A DNA stretch of 55,656 nucleotides from a virus. The notes beneath the pieces were generated by a model, which ran no database searches, was not told the origin of the DNA, and saw only the letters and a program-made list of their open reading frames with translations. Position 1 is the stretch's first letter. Every line of letters starts with the position of its first letter. Shown piece by piece: positions 8,901 to 15,265 of the stretch. The stretch covers positions 1 through 55,656 of IMG/VR virus record IMGVR_UViG_3300037882_002905; one strand, 5' to 3'. The translations under genes were made by a program, and so were the position numbers.

Positions 8901-9369
8901 CATGGGTGACCATCCTCGTTTCATGGTGGTGTTTGACACGCCCAACTGGAAAGAAGAGAAGGCGGGCATGCTTCTTGAAGGCGACAACGCCCTGATTGTT
9001 AAGGCGGCGCTCAAAGACATTGGCCTCAAGCCGTCAGACGGCTACTACACGACGCTGGTCAAGTCCATGAAGCCAAAGGATCAAAAGATGCTCTCGAATG
9101 AGCAGATCAATGGCTGTTCGAAGTGGCTCAAGGAAGAAATCGCAATCTTAAAGCCGCCCGTTATTGTGGCAATGGGTAGCAATGCGATCCGCTTTTTCAG
9201 TCCAGGTATCAAGGGGACTCCGTCTGACCTGGCGGGCAAGGCCATCTTCAATGCCGATCTGGACGCGACCATCATCTTCGGAATCAACCCCGCAACCCTG
9301 TTCCACAATCCGGGCAATGTCAAGCTGATCACAGCGGCATTTGACAAGCTCGGAGAACTTCTCTCTTAA
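5980..9369 (+). CDS. dnaE: DNA polymerase III alpha (DnaE-like) fused to a uracil-DNA-glycosylase-like domain
   Basis: The product is 1129 aa. The N-terminal PHP domain is degenerate: the usual His motif reads SVRTDYS, so metal-dependent proofreading there is unlikely. The C-family polymerase core is intact, with GPGRGSVGGSLVAYL at 367, PDADLDF with catalytic Asp about 411 and 413, and KIDILGL with the third Asp about 559. The thumb and fingers motifs FRPGPLDAG and YQEQVMKI are present. After about residue 945 the usual OB and tau-binding regions are replaced by a family-4-like UDG domain: C960-x2-C963, then C1046 in NGCSKWL and IVAMGSNAIRFF. The fourth expected Fe-S Cys reads KS instead of KC. 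The UDG-like part may sense or remove uracil near the replication fork (inference). A separate DnaQ-like exonuclease is encoded at 33642. Confidence 0.93.
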   Translation: MNPLQVALSVRTDYSLGESSFQIGKIIEQAKKLQLTHIGIADYMTVSAMPTLAEKAKKAGIEIITGVTIQVVDDPVAKIKDRENNGYRLKVYSKTEKGTHAIFAALSKSLEPDNFYYHPRLGLDDVLALEDVVVTTGDTHSLWRHPDFQVIHHKLLERFGSDLYEELVAINTPLYDKMNQIALKMAPNPNNVIITRPSFYAEPDDADATDVLRAITSNTPMSSNFLARPYTRDMCLMSPLQMVRQSREAIHRSSAQAAVAGVSASTALTSMTLLAEKCSYRFKKMAPSMPKMAPDEFKALCAAVAVGWKDRLSSPVWGHQPAEAELPVYRERLKFELAVLGKMGFSGYFLLVQDIVKWSKDSGILVGPGRGSVGGSLVAYLMGITDIDPIRFDLLFERFINPDRTDLPDADLDFMSGKRHMVVDYIISKYGKENVAGIVNFSTLGAASALRDTARLHELDPWEYACSKQMEKEHGVSVGLTESAERVPDIEKFKNERPVLWDFALRLEGSNRSLSQHAAGVIVSGEPVVNRAVVSTRGELPVVQWDKTQVENFGLIKIDILGLNTLDLIDTALDYVKGRHGKSIDILKLPLDDEYVLQAFAKGDSTGVFQFSGAGMKKLLREMAMGGPLTFEDLCAATALFRPGPLDAGMCDRYVQVKQGATVPHYEHPLLEECLSETFGVIVYQEQVMKICRVLAGMTPGQADSVRKAMGKKDAEKMAEYKTIFIEGASKSGMAPSAADQLWENIAGFAGYGFNKSHSYEYTLLSWVTMWLKVHYPAEFFAAAMTVIDDDDKLAPLVTDAQSRKLQVLPPDLNKSSARIEIEGEDKLYAPFQAIKGISSNVSAAIVKLREYGNHDTGCLAGVFTRSAKGDIMELDPIIQKIVLGGVKVNVTAREKLARVGAFHSIDGIGHKATHPDRLKDRLELCPGFTVDMVKPDRVLSVDHITKLKITAMIQGTKTCDGCSLRGAPHPLPRMGDHPRFMVVFDTPNWKEEKAGMLLEGDNALIVKAALKDIGLKPSDGYYTTLVKSMKPKDQKMLSNEQINGCSKWLKEEIAILKPPVIVAMGSNAIRFFSPGIKGTPSDLAGKAIFNADLDATIIFGINPATLFHNPGNVKLITAAFDKLGELLS

Positions 9370-9381
9370 CCAAAGGAAACC

Positions 9382-9903
9382 ATGACCATCGAAAAAACTG
9401 TTGAGCCGGCGCTCAACGACTTCATCGACGCCGAGCAATTCAAGAAGGACCTGTCCTTTAATCTGGCAGACTTGACGACCGCCATGCAGAAGCATTCTGG
9501 CTTCTATGCCCACTACGCCGGCCAGGCGGTCCGGGCAAAGCGCCAGTATGACATTCAGGTCAAGAAGCTGGAGATTCTGGAGTCGAGGCTGGATCGCGAG
9601 TATCGTGCCAGCTTCAAGGAGCGGGCCGAGAAGGTCACTGAGCCTCAGATTCGTTCGTCAATCGTTACTGACTCTCGCTACATCGCCGCAAGTCTGCGCG
9701 AAATCAATGCGCGGAGCATCTATGACCTGTGCCGAAGCTGTGAACGCAGCTTCGATCAGCAGAAGGACTTGTTGCTTCAGATTGCCCGGGACGCCGCACG
9801 CGAGGGCGCTGGCAATTTGCGCGTAGTGGCCAATCAAACCAGCCGCGAACGCATTATGGAGGCAATGAAGCACAACGCCGCCGGCGCTGAACCTGCCGCA
9901 TAA
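9382..9903 (+). CDS. Hypothetical helical/coiled-coil protein
   Basis: The product is 173 aa, almost entirely charged amphipathic helix, with likely coiled coil around residues 55-90 (KKLEILESRLDREYRASFKE). No catalytic motif is recognised. It sits between the polymerase and ssb with a good AAGGAAACC leader. The position suggests a replication or recombination accessory such as an SSB-interacting factor, but the sequence does not prove it. Confidence 0.75.
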   Translation: MTIEKTVEPALNDFIDAEQFKKDLSFNLADLTTAMQKHSGFYAHYAGQAVRAKRQYDIQVKKLEILESRLDREYRASFKERAEKVTEPQIRSSIVTDSRYIAASLREINARSIYDLCRSCERSFDQQKDLLLQIARDAAREGAGNLRVVANQTSRERIMEAMKHNAAGAEPAA

Positions 9904-9906
9904 ATA

Positions 9907-9937
9907 AGTCATCAGTGACTGATTTCCGCACTATAAT
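9907..9937 (+). promoter_or_regulatory. Operator plus CACTATAAT promoter upstream of ssb
   Basis: AGTCA-TCAG-TGACT (9907-9920) lies 11 nt upstream of TATAAT (9932-9937). Here the palindrome is on the upstream side, at the normal -35 position, unlike the sites at 893 and 24376 where it follows the -10 box. Confidence 0.75.
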
Positions 9938-9949
9938 GAAGGGGTGCAA

Positions 9950-10009
9950 ATGAGAAGGGCGACCGACTCTAGCACTCCAAAAACCTCAACCCTTTCAAGG
10001 AAAATATGA
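9950..10009 (+). CDS. Leader peptide uORF coupled to ssb (19 aa)
   Basis: A 19-aa ORF starts at 9950 with AAGGGG upstream and ends in the ATGA that starts the SSB gene. The SSB ribosome-binding site lies inside this uORF. The overlap would couple SSB translation to that of the leader. No protein evidence exists; the placement is the argument. Confidence 0.45.
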   Translation: MRRATDSSTPKTSTLSRKI

Positions 10010-10968
10010 CAACCCTTCTCGAACTCCTGAAGCAAAAGAAACAAGACCTGGCTGCCAGCCGGCGTCGCAAGACTGTGAAGCCTCTTGACGGCAACACACG
10101 CTGGCGAATCCTGCCCTCATGGCGCGGTGAAGGTCAACAGTTCTGGCATGATTTTGGCCAGCACTTCGTCAAGAACAGCGCCAAAGAGCTCACTGCCATT
10201 TACATGTGTACTGACAAGACTTTTGGCAAGCCCTGTTCCATTTGCGACGCCATCAAGGCGGGCATCAAATCAGCCACCGACGAATCGACGATGGATCTTC
10301 TCAAAGAAGCTGCCAGCACAGGCCGTGTTCTGCTGAACGCCCTGCACTTGGATTCTTCGAAGCCCGAAGAGCGCGTCGAGCCTCAGATTCTTGAGCTGCC
10401 GCCCAGTGTCTTTTCGATGATTCTGGACATTGCCGCTGAGTGGGAAGAAGCTGGCGAATCGATCTTCGACGTGACCGCAGGCAAAGACCTGATCATCAAC
10501 CGCGTTGGCACTGGCAAAAACACAAAGTACACGGTTCAGGCCGGTGCAAAAGTGACTCCGGTTCCCGCTGGCGTGTTGGCCAAGTTGCATGACCTCGACG
10601 CTTACGTTCAGCAAGAGTCCAACGAACAGCAGCTTCGTGCCTTGAACTCGGTACGCTCTGTGACGGGCCTGCTCCCTGCGCCTTCTAGCTCTGGACTGCC
10701 TCCTGCAGCGGCGGCAATGGGCGCGGCAACCCTCGCTGAAGATGATGATCCGTATGCGGTTGCAAAGCCGCCATCAAAACCAGCGGCAGCTGCAAAGCCT
10801 GCCGCTGATGTTGAAGATGTTGTCGGTAAGCCATTGCCGAAGGCGGCAGCACCTGCACCTGCACCTGCGCCAGCACCAGCCGCTGTACCAGCACCAGCTC
10901 CAGCCGCATCACCGGAACCAACCGGCGATGACGAGCTTGACGCGATGTTGGCATCGCTCGGTAGCTAA
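10006..10968 (+). CDS. ssb: T4 gp32-like single-stranded DNA-binding protein
   Basis: The product is 320 aa. A basic N-terminus (KQKKQDLAASRRRKT) is followed by an OB-fold region holding H53-x14-C68-x8-C77-x2-C80. This zinc site closely follows the His-Cys3 site of T4 gp32. Beyond about residue 225 comes an Ala/Pro-rich flexible linker with AP repeats, then the acidic tail GDDELDAMLASLGS, the usual protein-interaction tip of SSBs. It would coat single strands for the DnaE-like polymerase and for RecA. It has its own operator-controlled promoter and a strong terminator. Confidence 0.9.
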   Translation: MTTLLELLKQKKQDLAASRRRKTVKPLDGNTRWRILPSWRGEGQQFWHDFGQHFVKNSAKELTAIYMCTDKTFGKPCSICDAIKAGIKSATDESTMDLLKEAASTGRVLLNALHLDSSKPEERVEPQILELPPSVFSMILDIAAEWEEAGESIFDVTAGKDLIINRVGTGKNTKYTVQAGAKVTPVPAGVLAKLHDLDAYVQQESNEQQLRALNSVRSVTGLLPAPSSSGLPPAAAAMGAATLAEDDDPYAVAKPPSKPAAAAKPAADVEDVVGKPLPKAAAPAPAPAPAPAAVPAPAPAASPEPTGDDELDAMLASLGS

Positions 10969-10985
10969 CTCGGCCTGAAAAACGA

Positions 10986-11012
10986 GGGAGAGCTTCGGCT
11001 CTCCCTTTTTTT
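10986..11012 (+). terminator. Rho-independent terminator after ssb
   Basis: The 8-bp stem GGGAGAGC/GCTCTCCC with a stable TTCG loop is followed by seven T residues. It ends the ssb transcript just before the exonuclease gene. Confidence 0.93.
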
Positions 11013-11028
11013 CTATCAAGGAAAACAA

Positions 11029-11982
11029 ATGCAGAATCACGTCGTCGTGGTGGACGGGAATTCCATCGCCCATGCCAATCACAATGCGAATGTCCTGACC
11101 GTTGGGACTATGCAGGTTCAGGCTATCTTCGGGATGCTCAAGTCACTCCGGGCTATTCTGCAGGGCATCCCTGGCGAAAAGCGATTGATTACCTTTTGGG
11201 ACGGTAAGGCGGAGTTTCGCAAGGAACTTTTCCCTGAGTACAAGGGCAATCGGGAGGCGATGACCCCAGAGGAAGAAGCCAGCAAGGCAGCTTTTCAGCG
11301 ACAAACTCCTTTCATTGAGAAATCTCTGGAGCTTCTAGGTGTGCGGCAGTACCGCTCTCCGCTCCTTGAGGCAGATGATCTGGCGGGGCACATCATTCCG
11401 CGTCTGAGCGCTGCCGGCACGAAAGTGACCATGATCTCCGGCGACAAGGACTGGATTCAACTGGTCGATGAAAACGTCACTTGGGTGGACCCAATCCGTG
11501 CCCGCTCGGTCAACATGAGCAATTTCCTGGAGTTCACAGGCTATTTCAATAGCGCTGCGTTTGTTCAGGGCAAAGCACTCGTTGGCGATAACTCCGACAA
11601 CATCAATGGCATCTACAAGCTTGGCGATGTGACTGCTCAGATGTTGCTGGCCGAGTGGAAGGACATGAACCTGTTCTTCAAGGCAGTGGACGACGGCACC
11701 TACACGCCCAAGACACGTAAGTCTAAGACGGCCGCAAGCCTGCACCCTGAGCAGCTTCTGGCATCCCCGGAAGGACGAGCCCTGTTCCAGCGTAACGTCA
11801 AGCTGATGGACCTGCGTCTGTCTCGCAAGCCTGCGCCTGGGGAAATGGTCATTCGCGATGGCAAGGCCGACATTGCAGCTTTCGAGTTGTTCTGTCACCG
11901 CATGGCCTTCAGGTCAATTCTGGCCGAATGGGGAATGTTCCTCAAGGCATTCAATCTTCAACCTCTCAAGGAATCAAAATGA
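11029..11982 (+). CDS. 5'-3' exonuclease / flap nuclease (PIN-like)
   Basis: The product is 317 aa. Family features include VVVVDGNS at the N-terminus (Asp9), FWDGKAEFRKELFPEYKGNR, the acidic LLEADDLAGH, ISGDKDWIQLV, and the helix-hairpin-helix-like VGDNSDNINGIYKLG. Together these define the T4 RNase H / T5 exonuclease / PolA 5'-nuclease family. It would remove RNA primers and flaps during replication. AAGGAAAACAA precedes the ATG, and the stop overlaps the recA start as ATGA, so the two are translated together. Confidence 0.9.
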   Translation: MQNHVVVVDGNSIAHANHNANVLTVGTMQVQAIFGMLKSLRAILQGIPGEKRLITFWDGKAEFRKELFPEYKGNREAMTPEEEASKAAFQRQTPFIEKSLELLGVRQYRSPLLEADDLAGHIIPRLSAAGTKVTMISGDKDWIQLVDENVTWVDPIRARSVNMSNFLEFTGYFNSAAFVQGKALVGDNSDNINGIYKLGDVTAQMLLAEWKDMNLFFKAVDDGTYTPKTRKSKTAASLHPEQLLASPEGRALFQRNVKLMDLRLSRKPAPGEMVIRDGKADIAAFELFCHRMAFRSILAEWGMFLKAFNLQPLKESK

Positions 11983-12986
11983 GCTTCGCCGCACTAGAAA
12001 AGGCACTGCTAGATGCAGTCGGCAGCAATGACATTCAGACCGAACCAAAGCATTGGCTCGATATGGGTTACCCGCCGCTGAATCACATTCTGTCGGGCCG
12101 CTACGACCGTGGATTGCCTTCGGGGCGCATCATCGAAATCTACGGGCCGTCGGCGTCGGGCAAGACGCTGCTCGCCACACAGGCCATGATCGCTGCGCAG
12201 AAGGCGGGCGGCATCGCCATCTTCATCGACTGGGAACGTGCGTTCAATGCCAAGTTTGCGGAAGAGCTCGGGTTGGACACCACGTTCCCCAAATTCATCT
12301 ACAAGCGTTCCAAAACTTGGGAAGAGGGCAATACCGCAGCTATGAAAGTGGCTGAGACTGTTCGCAAGGGTAAGCATATCGCTGAAGACGCGCCAATCGT
12401 GGTTGTATTCGACTCTGTGGCAGCCGCAGTGCCCAAGTCAATGGCCGAAAAGGAAATTGACGAGTACACCATGAACGACACCACGGCTCTTGCGCGAGTG
12501 TCCTCAACCACTCTCAAGTCCGTCAACCAGCACGTTGGCGAATTTGAAGTGACGGCGATCTACTTGAATCAGATTCGGACCAAGCCCGGAGTCGTCTACG
12601 GTGACCCAACCACGACGCCAGGTGGCGTCGCAATGGAGTTCTACGCATCTGTGCGTATTGCTCTGGGTGCCAAGAAGATCATGGGCAAGGACGCCGCAGG
12701 TGACAAGGAGTTCCTGGGTCGTTTGATCGGGATGGAGACCAAGAAGAATAAGGTCAGCCGCCCGTTTCAGTCCACTGATCTGCGCCTGGTCTACGACGAA
12801 GAAGGCCGCGCACACTTCGACAAGACGCTCGGCATGCTGGAACATCTGGTGGCCATTGGCAAGTTAGAAGAGAAGGGTGGCCGCATCATCTGGATCGACG
12901 GCAAGTCTTTCTTCAAGTCTGTGCTGTCAAAACAGATTGATGACACAGGCACTCAAGCGGAACTCGTGAAACTCCTGCCCGTTTGA
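11979..12986 (+). CDS. recA: RecA/UvsX-type recombinase
   Basis: The product is about 335 aa. It has Walker A GPSASGKT at 56-63, a Walker B-like VVVFDSVAA and the L2-region sequence YLNQIRTKPG..GDPTTTPGGVAMEF, all characteristic of RecA. The start at 11979 lies in ATGA with the exonuclease stop and has AAGGA upstream. It would form filaments on SSB-coated DNA and drive recombination-dependent replication with SbcCD, RuvC and the UvsW-like helicase. Length is close to E. coli RecA (about 350 aa). Confidence 0.95.
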   Translation: MSFAALEKALLDAVGSNDIQTEPKHWLDMGYPPLNHILSGRYDRGLPSGRIIEIYGPSASGKTLLATQAMIAAQKAGGIAIFIDWERAFNAKFAEELGLDTTFPKFIYKRSKTWEEGNTAAMKVAETVRKGKHIAEDAPIVVVFDSVAAAVPKSMAEKEIDEYTMNDTTALARVSSTTLKSVNQHVGEFEVTAIYLNQIRTKPGVVYGDPTTTPGGVAMEFYASVRIALGAKKIMGKDAAGDKEFLGRLIGMETKKNKVSRPFQSTDLRLVYDEEGRAHFDKTLGMLEHLVAIGKLEEKGGRIIWIDGKSFFKSVLSKQIDDTGTQAELVKLLPV

Positions 12987-12999
12987 GCCTTGTCCGCAC

Positions 13000-13005
13000 T
13001 ATAGT
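13000..13005 (+). promoter_or_regulatory. -10 box (TATAGT) six nt before an ATG
   Basis: CGCACTATAGTG follows the recA stop and shares the CAC-TATA form of the other promoters here, but no AGTCA palindrome is present. The ATG of the next gene is exactly six nt beyond the hexamer, so the transcript may have no 5' leader. Confidence 0.5.
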
Positions 13006-13011
13006 GGTTGG

Positions 13012-13380
13012 ATGAACCCAACCATTAGTTTCTCATCTCCCCGGCGCGGCCTGTCGGGGAGATTTAATACCTTCCGCTTTGGCACTGGAGCAGCTAAAAA
13101 GCTGACACCGGGACTACAGGTGGATCTGATTGACGCTCGCTCTAAGAAGGTTCTCAAGCGCGCCGCGGTGACAGAGGTTCACGTGGGCAGCTTGAGGGAA
13201 ATGGCAGCACTGCATTCAGCTCATGCCCACAACTGGAAGGAGTTTCCAGAAGACGAGCGGGCTGCGCTGCTAACTGCCAGCATGCTCCGAAGGTTTAAGC
13301 ACTACGGGCCGATAAGGTGCAGCGAAGATTCAATCTGTTCAGTAATTTACCTCAAGGAAATTGAAAATGAAATTCTATGA
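13012..13380 (+). CDS. ASCH-like domain protein (tentative), possibly leaderless
   Basis: The product is 122 aa. FNTFRFGTGAAKKLTPGLQV and IYLKEIEN, with a central VTEVHVGSL strand, recall the small beta-barrel ASCH/PUA-like proteins that bind RNA or modified nucleotides. This is a weak match by eye. No Shine-Dalgarno sequence is seen, and the -10 box is six nt upstream. A 9-bp hairpin (13035-13063) lies within the first codons. There is no later usable start in frame. Confidence 0.55.
   Translation: MNPTISFSSPRRGLSGRFNTFRFGTGAAKKLTPGLQVDLIDARSKKVLKRAAVTEVHVGSLREMAALHSAHAHNWKEFPEDERAALLTASMLRRFKHYGPIRCSEDSICSVIYLKEIENEIL
13035..13063 (+). other. GC-rich 5'-proximal mRNA hairpin
   Basis: ATCTCCCCG (13035-13043) pairs with CGGGGAGAT (13055-13063) around an 11-nt loop, about 25 nt from the presumed transcript start. 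It could protect the mRNA 5' end or control translation. It lacks the T-run of a terminator. Confidence 0.55.
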
Positions 13381-13612
13381 AGTCACTGCCGGCGATGAGC
13401 CAGAGTACGCAGCAACATTCGACGCCGCAAAAGATGTCATGAGGACTGCTGACCCTGCGTTCCGGCCAACCGTGACCATCACCGAAGTCGATGTGCCAAC
13501 CGACAAGGAAAATCTCTTGCTTCTCCTGAATGGCGGCACCTGGAAATCCACACTCGGCCGCCAGTGGAAGGGAACCGCGCGTGGTGGCGTCGTAGAAGTC
13601 ACTTCGACCTGA
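13367..13612 (+). CDS. Hypothetical protein (81 aa)
   Basis: The small acidic product is not recognised. The ATG at 13367 is preferred over a TTG at 13361 because AAGGA lies 8 nt upstream of it. It overlaps the end of the preceding gene by 14 nt, so the two are probably co-expressed. Sequence features are limited to likely beta strands (PTVTITEVDV, GGVVEVTS). Confidence 0.65.
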   Translation: MKFYEVTAGDEPEYAATFDAAKDVMRTADPAFRPTVTITEVDVPTDKENLLLLLNGGTWKSTLGRQWKGTARGGVVEVTST

Positions 13613-13615
13613 GCC

Positions 13616-14080
13616 ATGATGCACGAGCGCAAGGTAGGGGAGCCGAAGCTGTCCAAGTGTGGGCAGCTTAACGTGCGCTCCGTCAAGGTTGGTAACCGCA
13701 GCTTCGGAACCATTGAGTCTAAAAGGCTCAAGCCTGGTGAGCGCCCCGAGGCAACCTACTGGGCTAAAGATGTGGTTCGGGTATCCGAGCGCGATCGTGG
13801 CCTGTGGGTCAATCGCGCCGCCCTTAAGGGTCTGTTGTCCTACGCCGTCAAGTATGTTGCCCTTCGTCAGGACGACGGGACAACCTACACCGCCTTGCTG
13901 TCAGACTTGACCGATAGCGCGAAAGTGGATACTGTCACCTATAAGCTGTATCTTGTCGCGCCATTCGAGCTATGGACGATTGAGAATCCGCCCATCGAAG
14001 ATGCATCCACAACACTGATGAAAAAGATGCGAATTGCCGGTCGCGGAAGTAAGTCATCCGTGACTGCTGCTGCAAAATAA
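13616..14080 (+). CDS. Hypothetical protein (154 aa)
   Basis: The product is not recognised. It is basic at the N-terminus and mixed alpha/beta by inspection, with no transmembrane segment or catalytic motif. The ATG-ATG start has only a weak ribosome-binding site, which fits coupling to the gene ending 3 nt upstream. The last codons contain an AGTCA-N4-TGACT palindrome (14052-14065), the only such site found inside a full-length gene here. Confidence 0.65.
   Translation: MMHERKVGEPKLSKCGQLNVRSVKVGNRSFGTIESKRLKPGERPEATYWAKDVVRVSERDRGLWVNRAALKGLLSYAVKYVALRQDDGTTYTALLSDLTDSAKVDTVTYKLYLVAPFELWTIENPPIEDASTTLMKKMRIAGRGSKSSVTAAAK
14052..14065. promoter_or_regulatory. AGTCA-N4-TGACT operator at gene end
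   Basis: AGTCA-TCCG-TGACT lies 38 nt upstream of the next ATG (14103). No clear -10 box is visible near it. It may control the genes from 14103 or act as a roadblock. Confidence 0.55.
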
Positions 14081-14102
14081 ACAATCGAGAAAAGAGGTTT
14101 AT

Positions 14103-14537
14103 ATGGCGAACAAGTTTGGTTTGGTCTGCAATACGCTGTTTCAGGGTCTGACGATGTCCAAAGGTGACATCTACGAAACCGAGGCAAAGGCGCGGGAAGA
14201 ATACGCGGACATGCGGCGCGAGCGATTGGCCTCTGACATGGAAGAGGACGATGATTTCAGCATCATCGAAATCGTTCAAGTCGGAGATGGCTGGCAGGAT
14301 CTATTTGGCGAAACCATCACGGTCACCGACGCAGGAACTGCCCCCATTTCCGGCCCGCTTGACGACCGCCTGAACGACATCTCGGAAGAGCTGCGTGACT
14401 CTACCGCCGAAGAGCGCGATCTGGCAAACGAGCAGTACGGAGATAACGACCTTCAGATCGATGATGACGCCAAGGTTGCTGAAATCGAGGGTACGGAAAA
14501 CATCTGGGTGCAAGCCTGGGTTTACGTGCGCAAGTAA
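14103..14537 (+). CDS. Acidic hypothetical protein (144 aa)
   Basis: The product is strongly acidic, with clusters such as MEEDDDFS and LQIDDDAKVAEIEG, and has no recognised domain. GAGG precedes the ATG at good spacing. Strongly acidic small phage proteins can be DNA mimics or inhibitors of host DNA-binding proteins; here that is only a possibility. Confidence 0.7.
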   Translation: MANKFGLVCNTLFQGLTMSKGDIYETEAKAREEYADMRRERLASDMEEDDDFSIIEIVQVGDGWQDLFGETITVTDAGTAPISGPLDDRLNDISEELRDSTAEERDLANEQYGDNDLQIDDDAKVAEIEGTENIWVQAWVYVRK

Positions 14538-14568
14538 TGACCGCCTCAACCGTTGAAAGGAACTGCTC

Positions 14569-14808
14569 ATGAACATTGGAGAACTCCGCAAGCGTATCGA
14601 GGGCATGCCTGATGACGCCCCGGTTCTATTGGAATCTGGAGATCACTCTTACCGCGAGTGCGACTTCTTGGTAAATACAGCACTCCGCTTGAAAGGGTAC
14701 GGAAGTGGCGCGGAATGGACAGAGGATGTCTTCATTCCCAAATCAGGTGATGGCATCGGTGAAGTTACTGCATATGGCGTGCGAACGATTGCATTGGCGC
14801 TCGTATGA
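14569..14808 (+). CDS. Small conserved-type phage protein (79 aa)
   Basis: It begins MNIGELRKRIEGMPDDAPVLLES, a pattern common among small phage proteins of unknown role, with beta strands to follow. AAGGA lies 7 nt before the ATG. Its stop overlaps the start of the wall hydrolase as ATGA. Confidence 0.7.
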   Translation: MNIGELRKRIEGMPDDAPVLLESGDHSYRECDFLVNTALRLKGYGSGAEWTEDVFIPKSGDGIGEVTAYGVRTIALALV

Positions 14809-15212
14809 TTGTTTCAACCGCCGCCCTTTGTTTGGCGATCAACATTTTCATGGAGTCCAGGGGCGAGCCAATCCCGGGACAGTACGCTGTGGCTCTGGTC
14901 ACAATGAACCGAGCGAAGCAAGACCCGGAGCGCGTCTGTGCAGAGGTCTTCGAGGCGAAGCAATTCAGCTGGACGATCAGTGGCGCGAAGAAAGTCAAAG
15001 GCGGCTGGAAAGTCGCAACGCCAACTGACGCACACGCTTGGTGGGTGGCGCAGCGGATCGCTGAGGTCACATTGTCAGGACGCATGTACGACATTACCGA
15101 CGGCTCTAAGTTCTTTCACACCACGGCCGTTCGCCCTTATTGGGTCGCCAGTATGCGGAAGACAAAACGCATTGGCGGGCATATTTTTTACACAGCCGTT
15201 AGTCAGTCATAA
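14805..15212 (+). CDS. SleB/CwlJ-type cell wall hydrolase (endolysin candidate)
   Basis: The product is 135 aa. It matches the Hydrolase_2 (SleB/CwlJ) family: ALCLAINIFMESRGEPIPGQYAVALVTMNRA near the N-terminus with the likely catalytic Glu17, then VCAEVFEAKQFSW and a C-terminal HTTAVRPYW..KRIGGHIFY. This family cleaves peptidoglycan, and in phages it often serves as the endolysin. The N-terminal hydrophobic stretch is part of the fold; I do not see a clear signal sequence. No holin is obvious next to it, although the one-TM protein at 17122 is a distant possibility. Confidence 0.85.
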   Translation: MIVSTAALCLAINIFMESRGEPIPGQYAVALVTMNRAKQDPERVCAEVFEAKQFSWTISGAKKVKGGWKVATPTDAHAWWVAQRIAEVTLSGRMYDITDGSKFFHTTAVRPYWVASMRKTKRIGGHIFYTAVSQS

Positions 15213-15229
15213 CTGACTATCACTATAAT
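15201..15229 (+). promoter_or_regulatory. Operator plus CACTATAAT promoter upstream of sbcD
   Basis: AGTCAGT-CATA-ACTGACT (15201-15218) is an extended palindrome and is followed by CACTATAAT (TATAAT 15224-15229). A small hairpin GCGCA-agg-TGCGC with a short T-run lies at the start of the transcript, before the AGGAAAA ribosome-binding site. Confidence 0.75.
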
Positions 15230-15265
15230 GACAGGGCGCAAGGTGCGCTATTTTAGGAAAACCCA

